From positions 9,606,501 to 9,670,500 of the forward strand of contig JAUIMM010000113.1 of the NCBI GenBank assembly GCA_031769625.1: a stretch of DNA of 64,000 bases, read 5' to 3'. Position 1 is the stretch's first letter; each line of letters begins with the position of its first letter. Shown here one piece after another: positions 22,059 to 34,374 of this stretch. Below the pieces are notes generated by a model. It did no database searches. It had not been told where the DNA came from and worked only from the letters and a program-made list of their open reading frames with translations. Source of the DNA: Taudactylus pleione. Lineage: Eukaryota; Chordata; Amphibia; Anura; Myobatrachidae. The translations under genes were made by a program, and so were the position numbers.

Positions 22059-25000
22059 ATGGAGGACCAAACTTTCTCTGATAAAAATAAAATAGAGAAA
22101 GATCAAGAACCACTTCCTCCTAGTGCTGAAGCTGCTACCACTAGTCATGACATAGACGATAACATGCCATCAACGTCATCTGCCAAGGCCGATGCCCAAT
22201 GTCATAATAGAGGGCACATACAATCCCAAATGACAAAGTTCAGGAAAATGACCTTGAAAAAAACATTTAAATCAGCTGAAGAGAAACGTAAACTTGCCAA
22301 TATGCCATTTATGACACGGAGTGGCAAGAAACGTCTAAGGTCGATCCCTAGTATGTTCATGACTAGTGGTTCAGCTTCACATGACGATGGAAGCCCTCCT
22401 CCCACTAAAAAAATCAAAAGAGTTAAGCTGGCAAAAGCACAGCGAAGAACTGTGCTTTCTAAGAAGATATCACAAATCCCCAAGGAGAGTCCAAGTGTGG
22501 TGGTGGTTGCGATGCCTGACCTTCCCAGCACTGGACGGGAAGAGGTGGCTCTTTCCACCATTTGCACGCCCCCTGCAAGTGCTGAAAGGAGCACCCACAG
22601 TCCACTTGCTGATATGCAAATTGAAGATGTCACTGTTGAAGTACAACAGGATAAGGATACTGGTGTAGCTGGCACTGAGGAGGAAGTTGGCGAGGAGGAT
22701 TCTGATGGTGATGTGGTTTGTTTAAATCAGGCTCCGGGGGAGACAGTTGTTGTCCGTGGGATGAAAAAGCCCATCACGGTCATGCCTGGGCAGAAGACCA
22801 AACATACCACCTCTTTGGTCTGGCAATATTTCTATCCAAATCCGGACAACAACTGTCTTGCCATATGTACCTTATGTAAAGGTGGAATAAGTAGGGGTAG
22901 GGACGTTAACCACCTAGGAACATCCTCCCTTATATGGCACCTGCAGCGCGTTCATAATAAGTTACTGTCAAGTTCAGAAACTTTGGCTAAGACCGTAAGC
23001 AGTCCAGGGACACCTAAATCCCATTGTCCTGTTGTATCCAAGCGCCTGCAAACCACACCGTCAACTCCCTCCTCGTCAATTTCCTCCTTAGTCAGGATCA
23101 GAAGTAGTCCTGCAGGCCATGTCACTGGCATGACTGACTCTCCTATCCGGGATTCCTCCGGAGGATCCTGCATTGCTACGCCTCCTGCTGCCGCTGCTGC
23201 TGTTGCTGCTGCTGGGAGTCGTTCATCATCCCAGAGAGGAAGTAGGAACACCACTACTTTTACTAAACAATTGACCCTCCAACAGTCCTTAGTGAGGAGG
23301 ATGAAGTACGACAGCAGTCATCCTGAAGCAAAACGTATAACTGAGGCCTTGACTGCTATGTTGGTGTTAGACGTGCGTCCGGTATCCGCCATTAGTGCAG
23401 TGGGATTTAGACAATTGCTGGAGGTAGTGTGTCCCCGGTTCCAAATCCCGTCTAGATTCCACTTCACTAGGCAGGCGATACCGAGACTGTACAGAAACGT
23501 CAGAAAAAGTGTCCTCAGTGTCCTGAAAAATGCCGTTGTACCCAATGTCCACTTAACCACGGACATGTGGACAAGTGGAACAGGGCAGACTAAGGACTAT
23601 ATGACTGTGACAGCCCACTGGGTAGATGTATCACCTTACGCAGCAACAGCAGCAGCGTCACCAGTAGCAGCATCTCAGAAACACCAGCTCGTTCCAAGGC
23701 AGGCTACGCTGTGTATCACCGGTTTCAGTAAGAGGCACACCGCCGACAACCTCTTAGAGAAACTGAGGGAAATCATCGCCCAGTGGCTTACCCCACTTAG
23801 ACTCTCCTGGGGATTTGTGATATCTGACAACGCCACCAATATTGTGCGGGCATTACATCTGGGCAAATTCCAGCACGTCCCATGTTTTGCTCACACAATA
23901 AACTTGGTGGTGCAGAATTTTCTGAAAAGCGACAGGGGCGTGCAGGAGATGCTTTGGGTGGCCCGAAAAATTTCAGGCCACTTTCGCCAATCAGCGACTG
24001 CGTGCCGAAGACTGGAGCACCAGCAAACACTCTTGAACCTGCCCCGCCATCACCTGAAGCAAGAGGTTGTGACGCGGTGGAACTCAACCCTCTATATGCT
24101 TCAGAGGATGGAGGAGCAGCAAAAGGCCATTCAAGCCTATATATCCACCTATGACATAGGCAAAGGAGGGGGTATGCACCTGACTCAAGCGCAGTGGAGA
24201 ATGATTTCCGTGTTGTGCATGGTTCTCCAGCCCTTCGAACTTGCCACACGTGAAGTCAGTTCAGACACTGCCAGCTTGAGTCAGGTCATTCCCCTCATCA
24301 GGCTTTTGCAGAAGCAGCTGGAGAAAGTGAAGGAGGAGCTAAGACGGAGCGATTCCGCTCGGCATGTGGGACTTGTGGGTGAAGCCCTTCATTCGCTTTG
24401 AGAGGATTCCAGGGTGGTCAATCTGTTGAAATCAGACCACTACATTTTGGCCACCGTGCTAGATCCTAGGTTTAAAGCCTATGTGGTGTCTCTCTTTCCG
24501 GCCGACACAAGCCTGCAGAGGTGCAAAGACCTGCTGGTGAACACACTGTCAGCAGAAGCGGAACGTGACATGTCAACAGCTCCTTCATTTTCTCCCGCAA
24601 CTGGGGCTGCCAGGAAAAAACGTAGGTATCCTAAGCAACCCGCTGGCAGTGATGCAGGGCAGGCAGGACCAAGTTTGGACATCTGGTCCGGACTGAAGGA
24701 CCTGGCAACAATTTCTGACATGTCTACTGTCACTGCATATGATACTGTCACCATTGACAGAATGGTGGAGGATTACATCGGTGACAGCATCCAAGTAGGC
24801 ACGTCAGACAGTCCATACCTGTACTGGCAGGAAAAAGAGGCAATTTGGAGGCCCCTGTACAAACTGGCTCTATTTTACCTGAGTTGCCCCCCCTCCAGTG
24901 TGTACTCCGAAAGAGTGTTTAGTGCAGCCGGGAACCTTGTCAGCGAAAGGTGTAGGAGGTTGCTTCCACAGAATGTGGAGAAGATGATGTTCATCAAAAT

Positions 25001-25169
25001 GAATTATCAGCTCTTCCAGGGAGACCAGCCTCCAGAAGGTACAGAGGGACCTGTGGTGGTGGATTCAAGTGGGGACGAGTTAATACTTTGTGAGGATGAG
25101 GATGTACACACTGAAGAGGGTGAGGAATCGGTGGATGAGGAGGATGAGGATGACATCTTGCCTCCGTAG
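22059..25169 (+). pseudogene. hAT (BED-finger) transposase, one in-frame stop
   Basis: One reading frame of 1036 codons runs from ATG 22059 to 25169, broken only by TGA at 24399-24401 (codon 781). Residues 1-240 are low-complexity and acidic/basic. A BED-type zinc finger follows, with Cys270-x2-Cys273 and His294-x4-His299. The catalytic core includes TTDMWTS (about residue 502), then ISDNATN and CFAHTINLVVQ (about 590-615). After the stop come VLDPRFK and the hAT C-terminal dimerisation block with YSERVFSAAGNLVSERC (about residue 950), then an acidic tail. The enzyme class excises and integrates hAT elements in the nucleus, leaving 8-bp duplications. The stop removes the dimerisation region, so this copy should be inactive unless read through. 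A CpG-type change to TGA is a simple explanation. Confidence 0.93.
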
Positions 25170-25225
25170 AGCCAGTTTGTGCAGGGACACATTAATTGCC
25201 AGCTTGTTTTGTGGGGGCCCAAACG

Positions 25226-25281
25226 AACCAATCATTTCAGCCACAGTTGTGTGGCAGACCCTGGCGCTGAAATGATTGGTT
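25226..25281 (+). repeat. Perfect 16-bp inverted repeat after the hAT transposase
   Basis: AACCAATCATTTCAGC at 25226-25241 is inverted perfectly at 25266-25281 around a 24-nt loop, 57 nt after the transposase stop. Copy B keeps a decayed version near 7165-7225. It could be a transcript 3'-end structure or a transposase site. Confidence 0.8.
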
Positions 25282-25811
25282 TGTTAAAGTGTGCATGTTC
25301 TGTTTATACAACATAAGGGTGGGTGGGAGGGCCCAAGGACAATTCCATCTTGCACCTCTTTTTTTCTTTGCATTATGTACAGTTTGGGGCCTAGTTTTTC
25401 AAACTGACATCCTGTGTGCCACTGCAGTATCACGCCTAGATGGGTCACGTGTTTGTGCCGCCCACTCGTGTCGCTTAGCATAGTCATCCAGCTACCTCGG
25501 TGCAACCTTTTGGACATAAAAACACTATTGTGAGGTGTGAGGTGTTCAGAATAGACTGGAAATGAGTGGAAATTAAGGTTATTGAGGTTAATAATAGCAT
25601 AGGGGCAGAAAAACCTACAAATTCTGTGATTTTAGCTGTTTTTATGCTTTTTTTCAAAAAAATACAGATCCAAAACACAAAACCCAGAACCCAAAACACG
25701 GAAGGGTGGTTTTGGCAAAACCAATCCAGATCCAAAACAAGAAGAAAGATCCAGATCCAAAACCAAAACACAAAACACGAAAAGTGGCCGGTGCACACCC
25801 CTAATACACAC

Positions 25812-26389
25812 ACACTGTATTTATGTAGGGCCGGCCGGCTCACTACGCCAGGTACGCATCCGCGTACGGTGCCAAGCTGGAAGGACGGCTGCGTCATCTC
25901 CTATGTCCCGCCGTGGTCTCACACAGCCGCCAGATGCCAGCATTACATTAAGTCACGCTGACTCATTATTTGCCGCTGTGCAGCCAGCCGCCAGTGCCGC
26001 AGCTGCTGCCACTACCCCCAGAGGGACACAGCTTAGTTACAAGAGCTGGATGGGGTGGAGGGGCCGCGCTCCGCTCCTTCCTTTTCATGTTCCAACCCCA
26101 GCTTCCTGTCTCTCTGAGGCTATGCTGGACGTCGGAGATCTGACGTCACGATCACGTGACCGCCAAAGACGATAAGTGAGGTCCAAGGAGGAGCCACCAT
26201 CCACACGCTGCAGTTCTGTCCCCAGGTAAGGAAATTGAAATATCCTGTATGGCTGTCACCCTGTCCCTGTCACCCATTGGTCATTCTCTCCCTGTCACCC
26301 ACTGCTGACACCATCTCCCTGTCATCCACTGCTGTCACCCTCTCCTGGTGTAACCCTCTCCCTGTCGTCACCCTTTACCTGTCACCTAG
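25812..26389. other. GC-rich repeat-like region, no gene
   Basis: It opens with TAGGGCCGGCCGGCTC and is CpG-rich to about 26170 (for example GATCACGTGACCGCC). It then passes through CCCCAGGTAAGG, a donor-like site, into degenerate precursors of the 27-bp minisatellite. The opening resembles 11885 (reversed) and 19343. The frames at 25566-26175 lack any known domain. Confidence 0.45.
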
Positions 26390-29300
26390 TGCTGTTGACC
26401 TCTCACCCAGTGCTGTTACCCTCTCCCTGTCTCCTAGTGCTGTCATCCTCCCCCTGTCTCCTAGTGCTGTCATCCTCCCCGTCTCCTAGTGCTGACATCC
26501 TCTCCCTGTCTCCCAGTGCTGTCACCCTCTCCCTGTCTCCCAGTGCTGTCATCCTCTCCCTGTCACCCAGTGCTGTCATCCTCTCCCTGTCACCCAGTGC
26601 TGTCATCCTCTCCCTGTCTCCTAGTGCTGTCATCCTCTCCCTGTCACCTAGTGCTGTCACCCTCTCCCTGTCTCCTAGTGCTGTCATCCTCTCCCTGTCA
26701 CCCAGTGCTGTCACTCTCTCCCTGTCACCCAGTGCTGTCATCCTCTCCCTGTCACCCAATGCTGTCATCCTCTCCCTGTCTACTAGTGCTGTCATCCTCT
26801 CCCTGTCTCCTAGTGCTGTCACCCTCTCCCTGTCACCCAGTGCTGTCATCCTCTCCCTGTCACCCAGTGCTGTCATCCTCTCCTTGTCTCCAAGTGCTGT
26901 CATCCTCTCCCTGTCACCCAATGCTGTCATCCTCTCCTTGTCTCCTATTGCTGTCATCCTCTCCCTGTCACCCAGTGCTGTCCACTCTCTCCCTGTCACC
27001 CAGTGCTGTCATCCTCTCCCTGTCACCCAGTGCTGTCATCCTCTCCCTGTCTCCTAGTGCTGTCATCCTCTCCCTGTCACCCAGTGCTGTCATCCTCTCC
27101 CTGTCTCCTAGTGCTGTCATCCTCTCCCTGTCTCCTAGTGTTGTCATCCTCTCCCTGTCACCCAGTGCTGTCATCCTCTCCCTGTCACCCAGTGCTGTCA
27201 TCGTCTCCCTGTCACCCAATGCTGTCATCCTCTCCTTGTCTCCTAGTGCTGTCATCCTCTCCCTGTCACCCAATGCTATCATCCTCTCCCTGTCTCATAT
27301 TGCTGTCATCCTCTCCCTGTCACCCAGTGCTGTCCACTCTCTCCCTGTCACCCAGTGCTGTCATCCTCTCCCTTTCACCCAGTGTTGTCATCCTCTCCCT
27401 GTCACCCAGTGCTGTCATCCTCTCCCTGTCACCCAGTGCTGTCATCCTCTCCCTGTCACCCAGTGCTGTCATCCTCTCCCTGTCTCCTAGTGCTGTCATC
27501 CTCTCCCTGTCACCCAGTGCTGTCATCCTCTCCCTGTCTCCTAGTGCTGTCATCCTCTCCCTGTCACCCAGTGCTGTCATCCTCTCCCTGTCTCCTAGTG
27601 CTGTCATCCTCTCCCTGTCTCCTAGTGTTGTCATCCTCTCCCTGTCACCCAGTGCTGTCATCCTCTCCCTGTCACCCAGTGCTGTCATCCTCTCCCTGTC
27701 ACCCACTGCTGTCATCCTCTCCTTGTCTCCTAGTGCTGTCATCCTCTCCCTGTCACCCAATGCTATCATCCTCTCCCTGTCTCATATTGCTATCATCCTC
27801 TCCCTGTCACCCAGTGCTGTCCACTCTCTCCCTGTCACCCAGTGCTGTCATCCTCTCCCTTTCACCCAGTGTTGTCATCCTCTCCCTGTCACCCAGTGCT
27901 GTCATCCTCTCCCTGTCACCCAGTGCTGTCATCCTCTCCCTGTCACCCAGTGCTGTCATCCTCTCCCTGTCTCCTAGTGCTGTCATCCTCTCCCTGTCAC
28001 CCAGTGCTGTCATCCTCTCCCTGTCTCCTAGTGCTGTCATCCTCTCCCTGTCTCCTAGTGTTGTCATCCTCTCCCTGTCACCCAGTGCTGTCATCCTCTC
28101 CCTGTCACCCAGTGCTGTCATCCTCTCCCTCTCTCCTAGTGCTGTCATCCTCTCCCTGTCACCCAGTGCTGTCATCCTCTCCATCTCCTAGTGCTGTCAT
28201 CCTCTCCCTGTCTCCTAGTACTGTCATCCTCTCCCTGTCACCCAGTGCAGTCACTCTCTCCCTGTCACCCAGTGCTGTCATCCTCTCCCTGTCTCCTAGT
28301 GCTGTCATCCTCTCCCTGTCACCCAGTGCTGTCATCCTCTCCCTGTCACCCAGTGCTGTCATCCTCTCCCTGTCACCCAATGCTAGCATCCTCTCCCTGT
28401 CACCCAATGCTGTCATCCTCTCCCTGTCTCCTAGTGTTGTCATCCTCTCCCTGTCACCCAGTGCTGTCATCCTCTCCCTGTCACCCAGTGCTGTCATCCT
28501 CTCCCTGTCACCCAATGCTAGCATCCTCTCCCTGTCTCCTAGTGCTGTCATCCTCTCCCTGTCACCCAATGCTAGCACCCTCTCCCTGTCTCCTAGTGTT
28601 GTCATCCTCTCCCTGTCTCCTAGTGTTTTCATCCTCTCCCTGTCACCAAGTGCTGTCATCCTCTCCCTGGTACCCAGTGCTGTCATCCTCTCCCTGTCTC
28701 CTAGTGCTGTCATCCTCTCCCTGTCACCCAGTGCTGTCATCCTCTCCCTGTCTCCTAGTGCTGTCATCCTCTCCCTGTCACCCAATGCTAGCATCCTCTC
28801 CCTGTCTCCTAGTGTTGTCATCCTCTCCCTGTCACCGAGTGCTGTCATCCTCTCCCTGTCACCCAGTGCTGTCATCCTCTCCCTGTCACCCAATGCTAGC
28901 ATCCTCTCCCTGTCTCCTAGTGCTGTCATCCTCTCCCTGTCACCCAATGCTAGCATCCTCTCCCTGTCTCCTAGTGCAGTCATCCTCTCCCTGTCTCCTA
29001 GTGTTGTCATCCTCTCCCTGTCACCCAGTGCTGTCATCCTCTCCCTATCTCCTAGTGCTGTCATCCTCTCCCTGTCACCCAGTGCTGTCATCCTCTCCCT
29101 GTCTCCTAGTGCTGTCACCCTCTCCCTGTCACCCAGTGCTGTCATCCTCTCCCTGTCTCCTAGTGCTGTCACCCTCTCCCTGTCACCCAGTGCTGTCATC
29201 CTCTCCATGTCACCCAGTGCTGTCACCCTCTCCCTGTCTCCTAGTGCTGTCATCCTCTCCCTGTCACCCAATGCTGTCATCCTCTCCCTGTCTCCAAGTG

Positions 29301-32300
29301 CTGTCATCCTCTCCCTGTCACCCAGTGCTGTCATCCTCTCCCTGTCTCCTAGTGTTGTCATCCTCTCCCTGTCTCCTAGTGCTGTCATCCTCTCCCTGTC
29401 ACCCAATGCTGCATCCGCTCCCTGTCTCCTAGTGCTGTCATCCTCTCCCTGTCACCCAATACTAGCATCCTCTCCCTGTCTCCTAGTGCTGTCATCCTCT
29501 CCCTGTCTCCTAGTGTTGTCATCCTCTCCCTGTCACCCAGTGCTGTCATCCTCTCCCTGTCACCCAGTGCTGTCATCCTCTCCCTGTCTCCTAGTGCTGT
29601 CATCCTCTCCCTGTCACCCAATGCTGTCATCCTCTCCCTGTCACCCAGTGCTGTCATCCTCTCCCTGTCACCCAGTGCTGTCATCCTCTCCCTGTCTCCT
29701 AGTGCTGTCATCCTCTCCCTGTCACCCAATGCTGTCATCCTCTCCCTGTCACCCAGTTCTGTCACTCTCTCCCTGTCTCCTAGTGCTGTCATCCTCTCCC
29801 TGTCACCCAATGCTTTCATCCTCTCCCTGTCTCCTAGTGCTGTCATCCTCTCCCTGTCACCCAATGCTGTCATCCTCTCCCTGTCTCCTAGTGCTGTCAT
29901 CCTCTCCCTATCTCCTAGTGTTGTCATCCTCTCCCTGTCAGCCAGTGCTGTCATCCTCTCCCTGTCACCCAGTGCTGTCATCCTCTCCCTGTCACCCAGT
30001 GCTGTCATCCTCTCCCTGTCACCCAGTGCTGTCATCCTCTTCCTGTCTCCTAGTGCTGTCATCCTCTCCCTGTCACCCAGTGCTGTCATCCTCTCCCTGT
30101 CTCCTATTGCTGTCATCCTCTCCCTGTCACCCAGTGCTGTCCACTCTCTCCCTGTCACCCAGTGCTGTCATCCTCTCCCTGTCAACTTGTGCTGTCACCC
30201 TCTCCCTGTCTCCTAGTGCTGTCATCTTCTCCCTGTCACCCAGTGCTGTCATCCTCTCCCTGTCTCCTAGTGCTGTCATCCTCTCCCTGTCACCCAATGC
30301 TGTCATCCTCTCCCTGTCTCCTAGTGCTGTCATCCTCTCCCTGTCACCCAGTTCTGTCACTCTCTCCCTGTCTCCTAGTGCTGTCATCCTCTCCCTGTCA
30401 CCCAATGCTTTCATCCTCTCCCTGTCTCCTAGTGCTGTCATCCTCTCCCTGTCTCCTAGTGCTGTCACCCTCTCCCGGTCACCCAGTGGTGTCATCCTCT
30501 CCCTGTCTCCTAGTGCTGTCACCCTCTCCCTGTCACCCAGTGCTGTCATCCTCTCCCTGTCTCCTAGTGCTGTCATCCTCTCCCTGTCTCCTAGTGCTGT
30601 CATCCTCTCCCTGTCACCCAGTGCTGTCATCCTCTCCCTGTCACCCAGTGCTGTCATCCTCTCCCTGTCACCCAGTGCTGTCATCCTCTCCCTGTCACCC
30701 TGTGCTGTCATACTCTCCCTGTCTCCTAGTGCTGTGACCCTCTCCCTGTCACCCAGTGCTGTCATCCTCTCCCTGTCTCCTAGTGCTGTCATCCTCTCCC
30801 TGTCACCCAATGCTGTCATCCTCTCCCTGTATCCTATTGCTGTCATCCTCTCCCTGTCACCCAGTGCTGTGTACTCTCTCCCTGTCACCCAGTGCTGTCA
30901 TCCTCTCCCTGTCACCTTGTGCTGTCACCCTCTCCCTGTCTCCTAGTGTTGTCATCCTCTCCCTGTCACCCAGTGCTGTCATCCTCTCCCTGTCACCCAG
31001 TGCTGTCATCCTCTCCCTGTCTCCTAGTGCTGTCATCCTTTCCCTGTCACCCAGTGCTGTCATCCTCTCCCTGTCTCCTATTGCTGTCATCCTCTCCCTT
31101 TCACCCAGTGCTGTCCACTCTCTCCCTGTCACCCAGTGCTGTCATCCTCTCCCTGTCACCTTGTGCTGTCACCCTCTCCCTGTCTCCTAGTGCTGTCATC
31201 CTCTCCCTGACACCCAGTGCTGTCATCCTCTCCCTGTCACCCAGTGCTGTCATCCTCTCCCTGTCTCCTAGTGCTGTCATCCTCTCCCTGTCACCCAATG
31301 CTGTCATCCTCTCCCTGTCTCCTAGTGCTGTCATCCTCTCCCTGTCACCCAATGCTGTCATCCTCTCCCTGTCTCCTAGTGCTGTCATCCTCTCCCTGTC
31401 ACCCAGTGCTGTCATCCTCTCCCTGTCACCCAATGCTGTCATCCTCTCCCTGTCTCCTAGTGCTGTCATCTTCTCCCTGTCACCCAGTGCTGTCATCCTC
31501 TCCCTGTCTCCTAGTGCTGTCACCCTCTCCCTGTCTCCTAGTGCTGTCATCCTCTCCCTGTCACCCAGTGCTGTCATCCTCTCCCTGTCACCCAGTGCTG
31601 TCATCCTCTCCCTGTCTCCTAGTGCTGTCATCCTCTCCCTGTCACCCAATGCTGTCATCCTCTCCCTGTCTCCTAGTGCTGGCATCCTCTCCCTGTCACC
31701 CAGTTCTGTCACTCTCTCCCTGTCTCCTAGTGCTGTCATCCTCTCCCTGTCACCCAATGCTTTCATCCTCTCCCTGTCTCCTAGTGCTGTCATCCTCTCC
31801 CTGTCACCCAATGCTGTCATCCTCTCCCTGTCTCCTAGTGCTGTCATCCTCTCCCTGTCACCCAGTGCTGTCATCCTCTCCCTGTCTCCTAGTGCTGTCA
31901 CCCTCTCCCTGTCACCCAGTGCTGTCATCCTCTCCCTGTCTCCTAGTGCTGTCATCCTCTCCCTGTCACCCAGTGCTGTCATCCTCTCCCTGTCTCCTAG
32001 TGTTGTCATCCTCTCCCTGTCACCCAGTGCTGTCGTCCTCTCCCTGTCACCCAGTGCTGTCATCCTCTCCCTGTCTCCTAGTGCTGTCATCCTCTCCCTG
32101 TCACCCAATGCTGCCATCCTCTCCCTGTCTCCTAGTGCTGTCATCCTCTCCCTGTCACCCAATGCTGTCATCCTCTCCCTGTCACCCAGTGCTGTCATCC
32201 TCTCCATCTCCTAGTGCTGTCATCCTCTCCCTGTCTCCTAGTACTGTCATCCTCTCCCTGTCACCCAGTGCTGTCACTCTCTCCGTCACCCAGTGCTGTC

Positions 32301-33560
32301 ATCCTCTCCCTGTCTCCTAGTGCTGTCATCCTCTCCCTGTCACCCAGTGCTGTCATCCTCTCCCTGACTCCTAGTGCTGTCATCCTCTCCCTGTCACCCA
32401 GTGCTAGCATCCTCTCCCTGTCTCCTAGTGCTGTCATCCTCTCCCTGTCTCCTAGTGTTGTCATCCTCTCCCTGTCACCCAGTGCTGTCATCCTCTCCCT
32501 ATCACCCAGTGCTGTCATCCTCTCCCTGTCACCCAATGCTAGCATCCTCTCCCTGTCTCCTAGTGCTGTCATCCTCTCCCTGTCACCCAATGCTAGCATC
32601 CTCTCCCTGTCTCCTAGTGCTGTCATCCTCTCCCTGTCTCCTAGTGTTGTCATCCTCTCCCTGTCACCCAGTGCTGTCACCCTCTCCCTGTCACCCAGTG
32701 CTGTCATCCTCTCCCTGTCTCCTAGTGCTGTCATCCTCTCCCTGTCACCCAGTGCTGTCATCCTCTCCCTGTCTCCTAGTGCTGTCATCCTCTCCCTGTC
32801 ACCCAATACTAGCATCCTCTCCCTGTCTCCTAGTGCTGTCATCCTCTCCCTGTCTCCTAGTGTTGTCATCCTCTCCCTGTCACCCAGTGCTGTCATCCTC
32901 TCCCTGTCACCCAGTGCTGTCATCCTCTCCCTGTCTCCTAGTGCTGTCATCCTCTCCCTGTCACCCAATGTTGTCATCCTCTCCCTGTCTCCTAGTGCTG
33001 TCATCCTCTCCCTGTCACAAAGTTCTGTCACTCTCTCCCTGTCTCCTAGTGCTGTCATCCTCTCCCTGTCACCCAATGCTGTCATCCTCTCCCTGTCTCC
33101 TAGTGCTGTCATCCTCTCCCTGTCACCCAATGCTGTCATCCTCTCCCTGTCTCCTAGTGCTGTCATCCTCTCCCTGTCACCCAGTGCTGTCATCCTCTCC
33201 CTGTCTCCTAGTGCTGTCACCCTCTCCCTGTCACCCAGTGCTGTCATCCTCTCCCTGTCTCCTAGTGCTGTCACCCTCTCCCTGTCTCCTAGTGCTGTCA
33301 CCCTCTCCCTGTCACCCAGTGCTGTCATCCTCTCCCTGTCACCCAGTGCTGTCATCCTCTCCCTGTCACCCAGTGCTGTCATCCTCTCCCTGTCTCCCAG
33401 TGCTGTCATCCTCTCCCTGTCACCGAGTGCTGTCATCCTCTCCCTGTCTCCCAGTGCTGTCATCCTCTCCCTGTCACCCAATGCTGTCATCCTCTCCCTG
33501 TCTCCTAGTGCTGTCATCCTCTCCCTGTCACCCTGTGCTGTCATCCTCTCCCTGTCGTCT
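26390..33560. repeat. 7.2-kb minisatellite of 27-bp units with higher-order structure
   Basis: About 265 units of CTGTCATCCTCTCCCTGTCA plus CCCAGTG or variants occur. Two main types (TCACCCAGTG and TCTCCTAGTG) intermix. A marker unit of 28 bp (TGTCCACTCTCTCC, or GTACTCTC at 30868) occurs at 26979, 27331, 27818, 30138, 30868 and 31112. Four of the five spacings are exactly n x 27 + 28 (352, 487, 730, 244). Each marker shifts the frame by one, which explains why overlapping long frames (up to 1034 codons, reading SPSAVILSL or GDRERMTAL) hand over there. None is a gene. The plus strand is strongly pyrimidine-rich. Confidence 0.97.
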
Positions 33561-34374
33561 CCCTTTCCCTGTCACCCAGTGCTGTCATCCTCTCCCTATC
33601 ATCACCATTTCCCTATCATCTTGTGCTGTCATCCTCTCCCTATCGTCACCCTCTCCCTGTCATCACCCTTTTCCTGTCACCTACTGCTGTCACCCTCTCC
33701 CTGTCATCACCCTTTTCCTGTCACCTACTGCTGTCACCCTCTCCCTATCATCACCCTCTCCCTATCGTCACCCTCTCCCTGTCATCACGCTTTTCCTGTC
33801 ACCTACTGCTATCACCCTCTCCCTCTCACCCAGTGCTGTCACTTTCTCCCTGTCAGCATCCTCTCCCGGTCACCCAGTGCTGTCAAACTCCTCTCCCTGT
33901 CACCCAGTGCTTTCATCCACTCCCTGTCACGTAGTGCTGTTGCCCTCTCCCTGTCCCCCACTGGCTTCAGGGAGAGGGAGACACTGGCTGTCTCCCTCTC
34001 CCTGAAGACATATCTTAGGGTATAATTATAGCTTAACACCCAGGGTGGTCCTGCTGTATAGGGGCCCTATAACACTACATACATTTTCTTGTGGCGGCCT
34101 ATGTGTGTGTGTTTTTTTCATGCAAATCCTATGTGTTTTATTACTTTTATGTGGGTGCTAATGTGTGTGTTTTTTTTCTGCAAAGCCTTTGTGTTTTATT
34201 ATTTTCATAAGGGGGCATATGTGTTTGTTTTTTTCATATTGTGGCCTATGTATGTGTTTTTTATTTATCATGTGGGGCCCCACACAGCTGGGGTTAATGT
34301 GTGTGTTTTTTCACCTGTTAGGTCCATTGTATATTATTACTAAGGATTCTGTTTGGTCTGATGTAGGAGAAGGT
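33561..34374. other. Degenerate minisatellite edge and TG/T-rich tandem stretch
   Basis: To about 34000 the 27-bp pattern decays into CATCACCCTTTTCCTGTCAC-type and TCCCTATCATCACC-type repeats, ending near an inverted GGGAGAGGGAGAC / GTCTCCCTCTCCC pair (33969-34004). From 34091 to 34320 imperfect units of roughly 60 bp repeat TATGTGTGTGTTTTTTTC and TTTTATTA. No gene. Confidence 0.75.

Larger units (their letters stand above)
20208..25803 (+). mobile_element. Complete hAT transposon, copy C (5.6 kb)
   Basis: The element begins TAGGGGTGAGCGG (20208) and ends GTGCACACCCCTA (25803). It is flanked by a perfect 8-bp duplication, ATACACAC at 20200-20207 and 25804-25811, which is diagnostic of hAT insertion. 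In order it holds a GC-rich terminal block with a TATA box, a tandem GGGGCTGGCTG-type block, eight 160-bp units, a BED-finger hAT transposase frame with one stop, an inverted repeat and an A-rich subterminal block (CAAAACACAAAAC). It is nearly identical to copy A, 19 kb away in opposite orientation, so the family was active recently. The single stop and intact ends make it at least mobilisable by an active relative. Confidence 0.96.

Noticed and set aside
20885..22113. Repeated 70- to 180-codon minus frames containing MLMHVRLLRTQFTNTE
   Set aside because: The same frame recurs every 160 bp because the DNA unit repeats. It is antisense to the transposase leader and shows no conserved coding feature.
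22202..22675. 157-codon minus frame opposite the hAT transposase
   Set aside because: It is a shadow of the transposase frame with no motif of its own.
25820..26230. CpG-rich stretch followed by a CAGGTAAG donor-like site, suggesting a host promoter and first exon
   Set aside because: It shares its opening with repeats at 11885 and 19343, has no domain in any frame and runs directly into a minisatellite.
26235..34025. Many long frames (up to 1034 codons) on both strands
   Set aside because: They come from a 27-bp minisatellite. The frames hand over to each other at 28-bp marker units, as expected for repeats, not genes.
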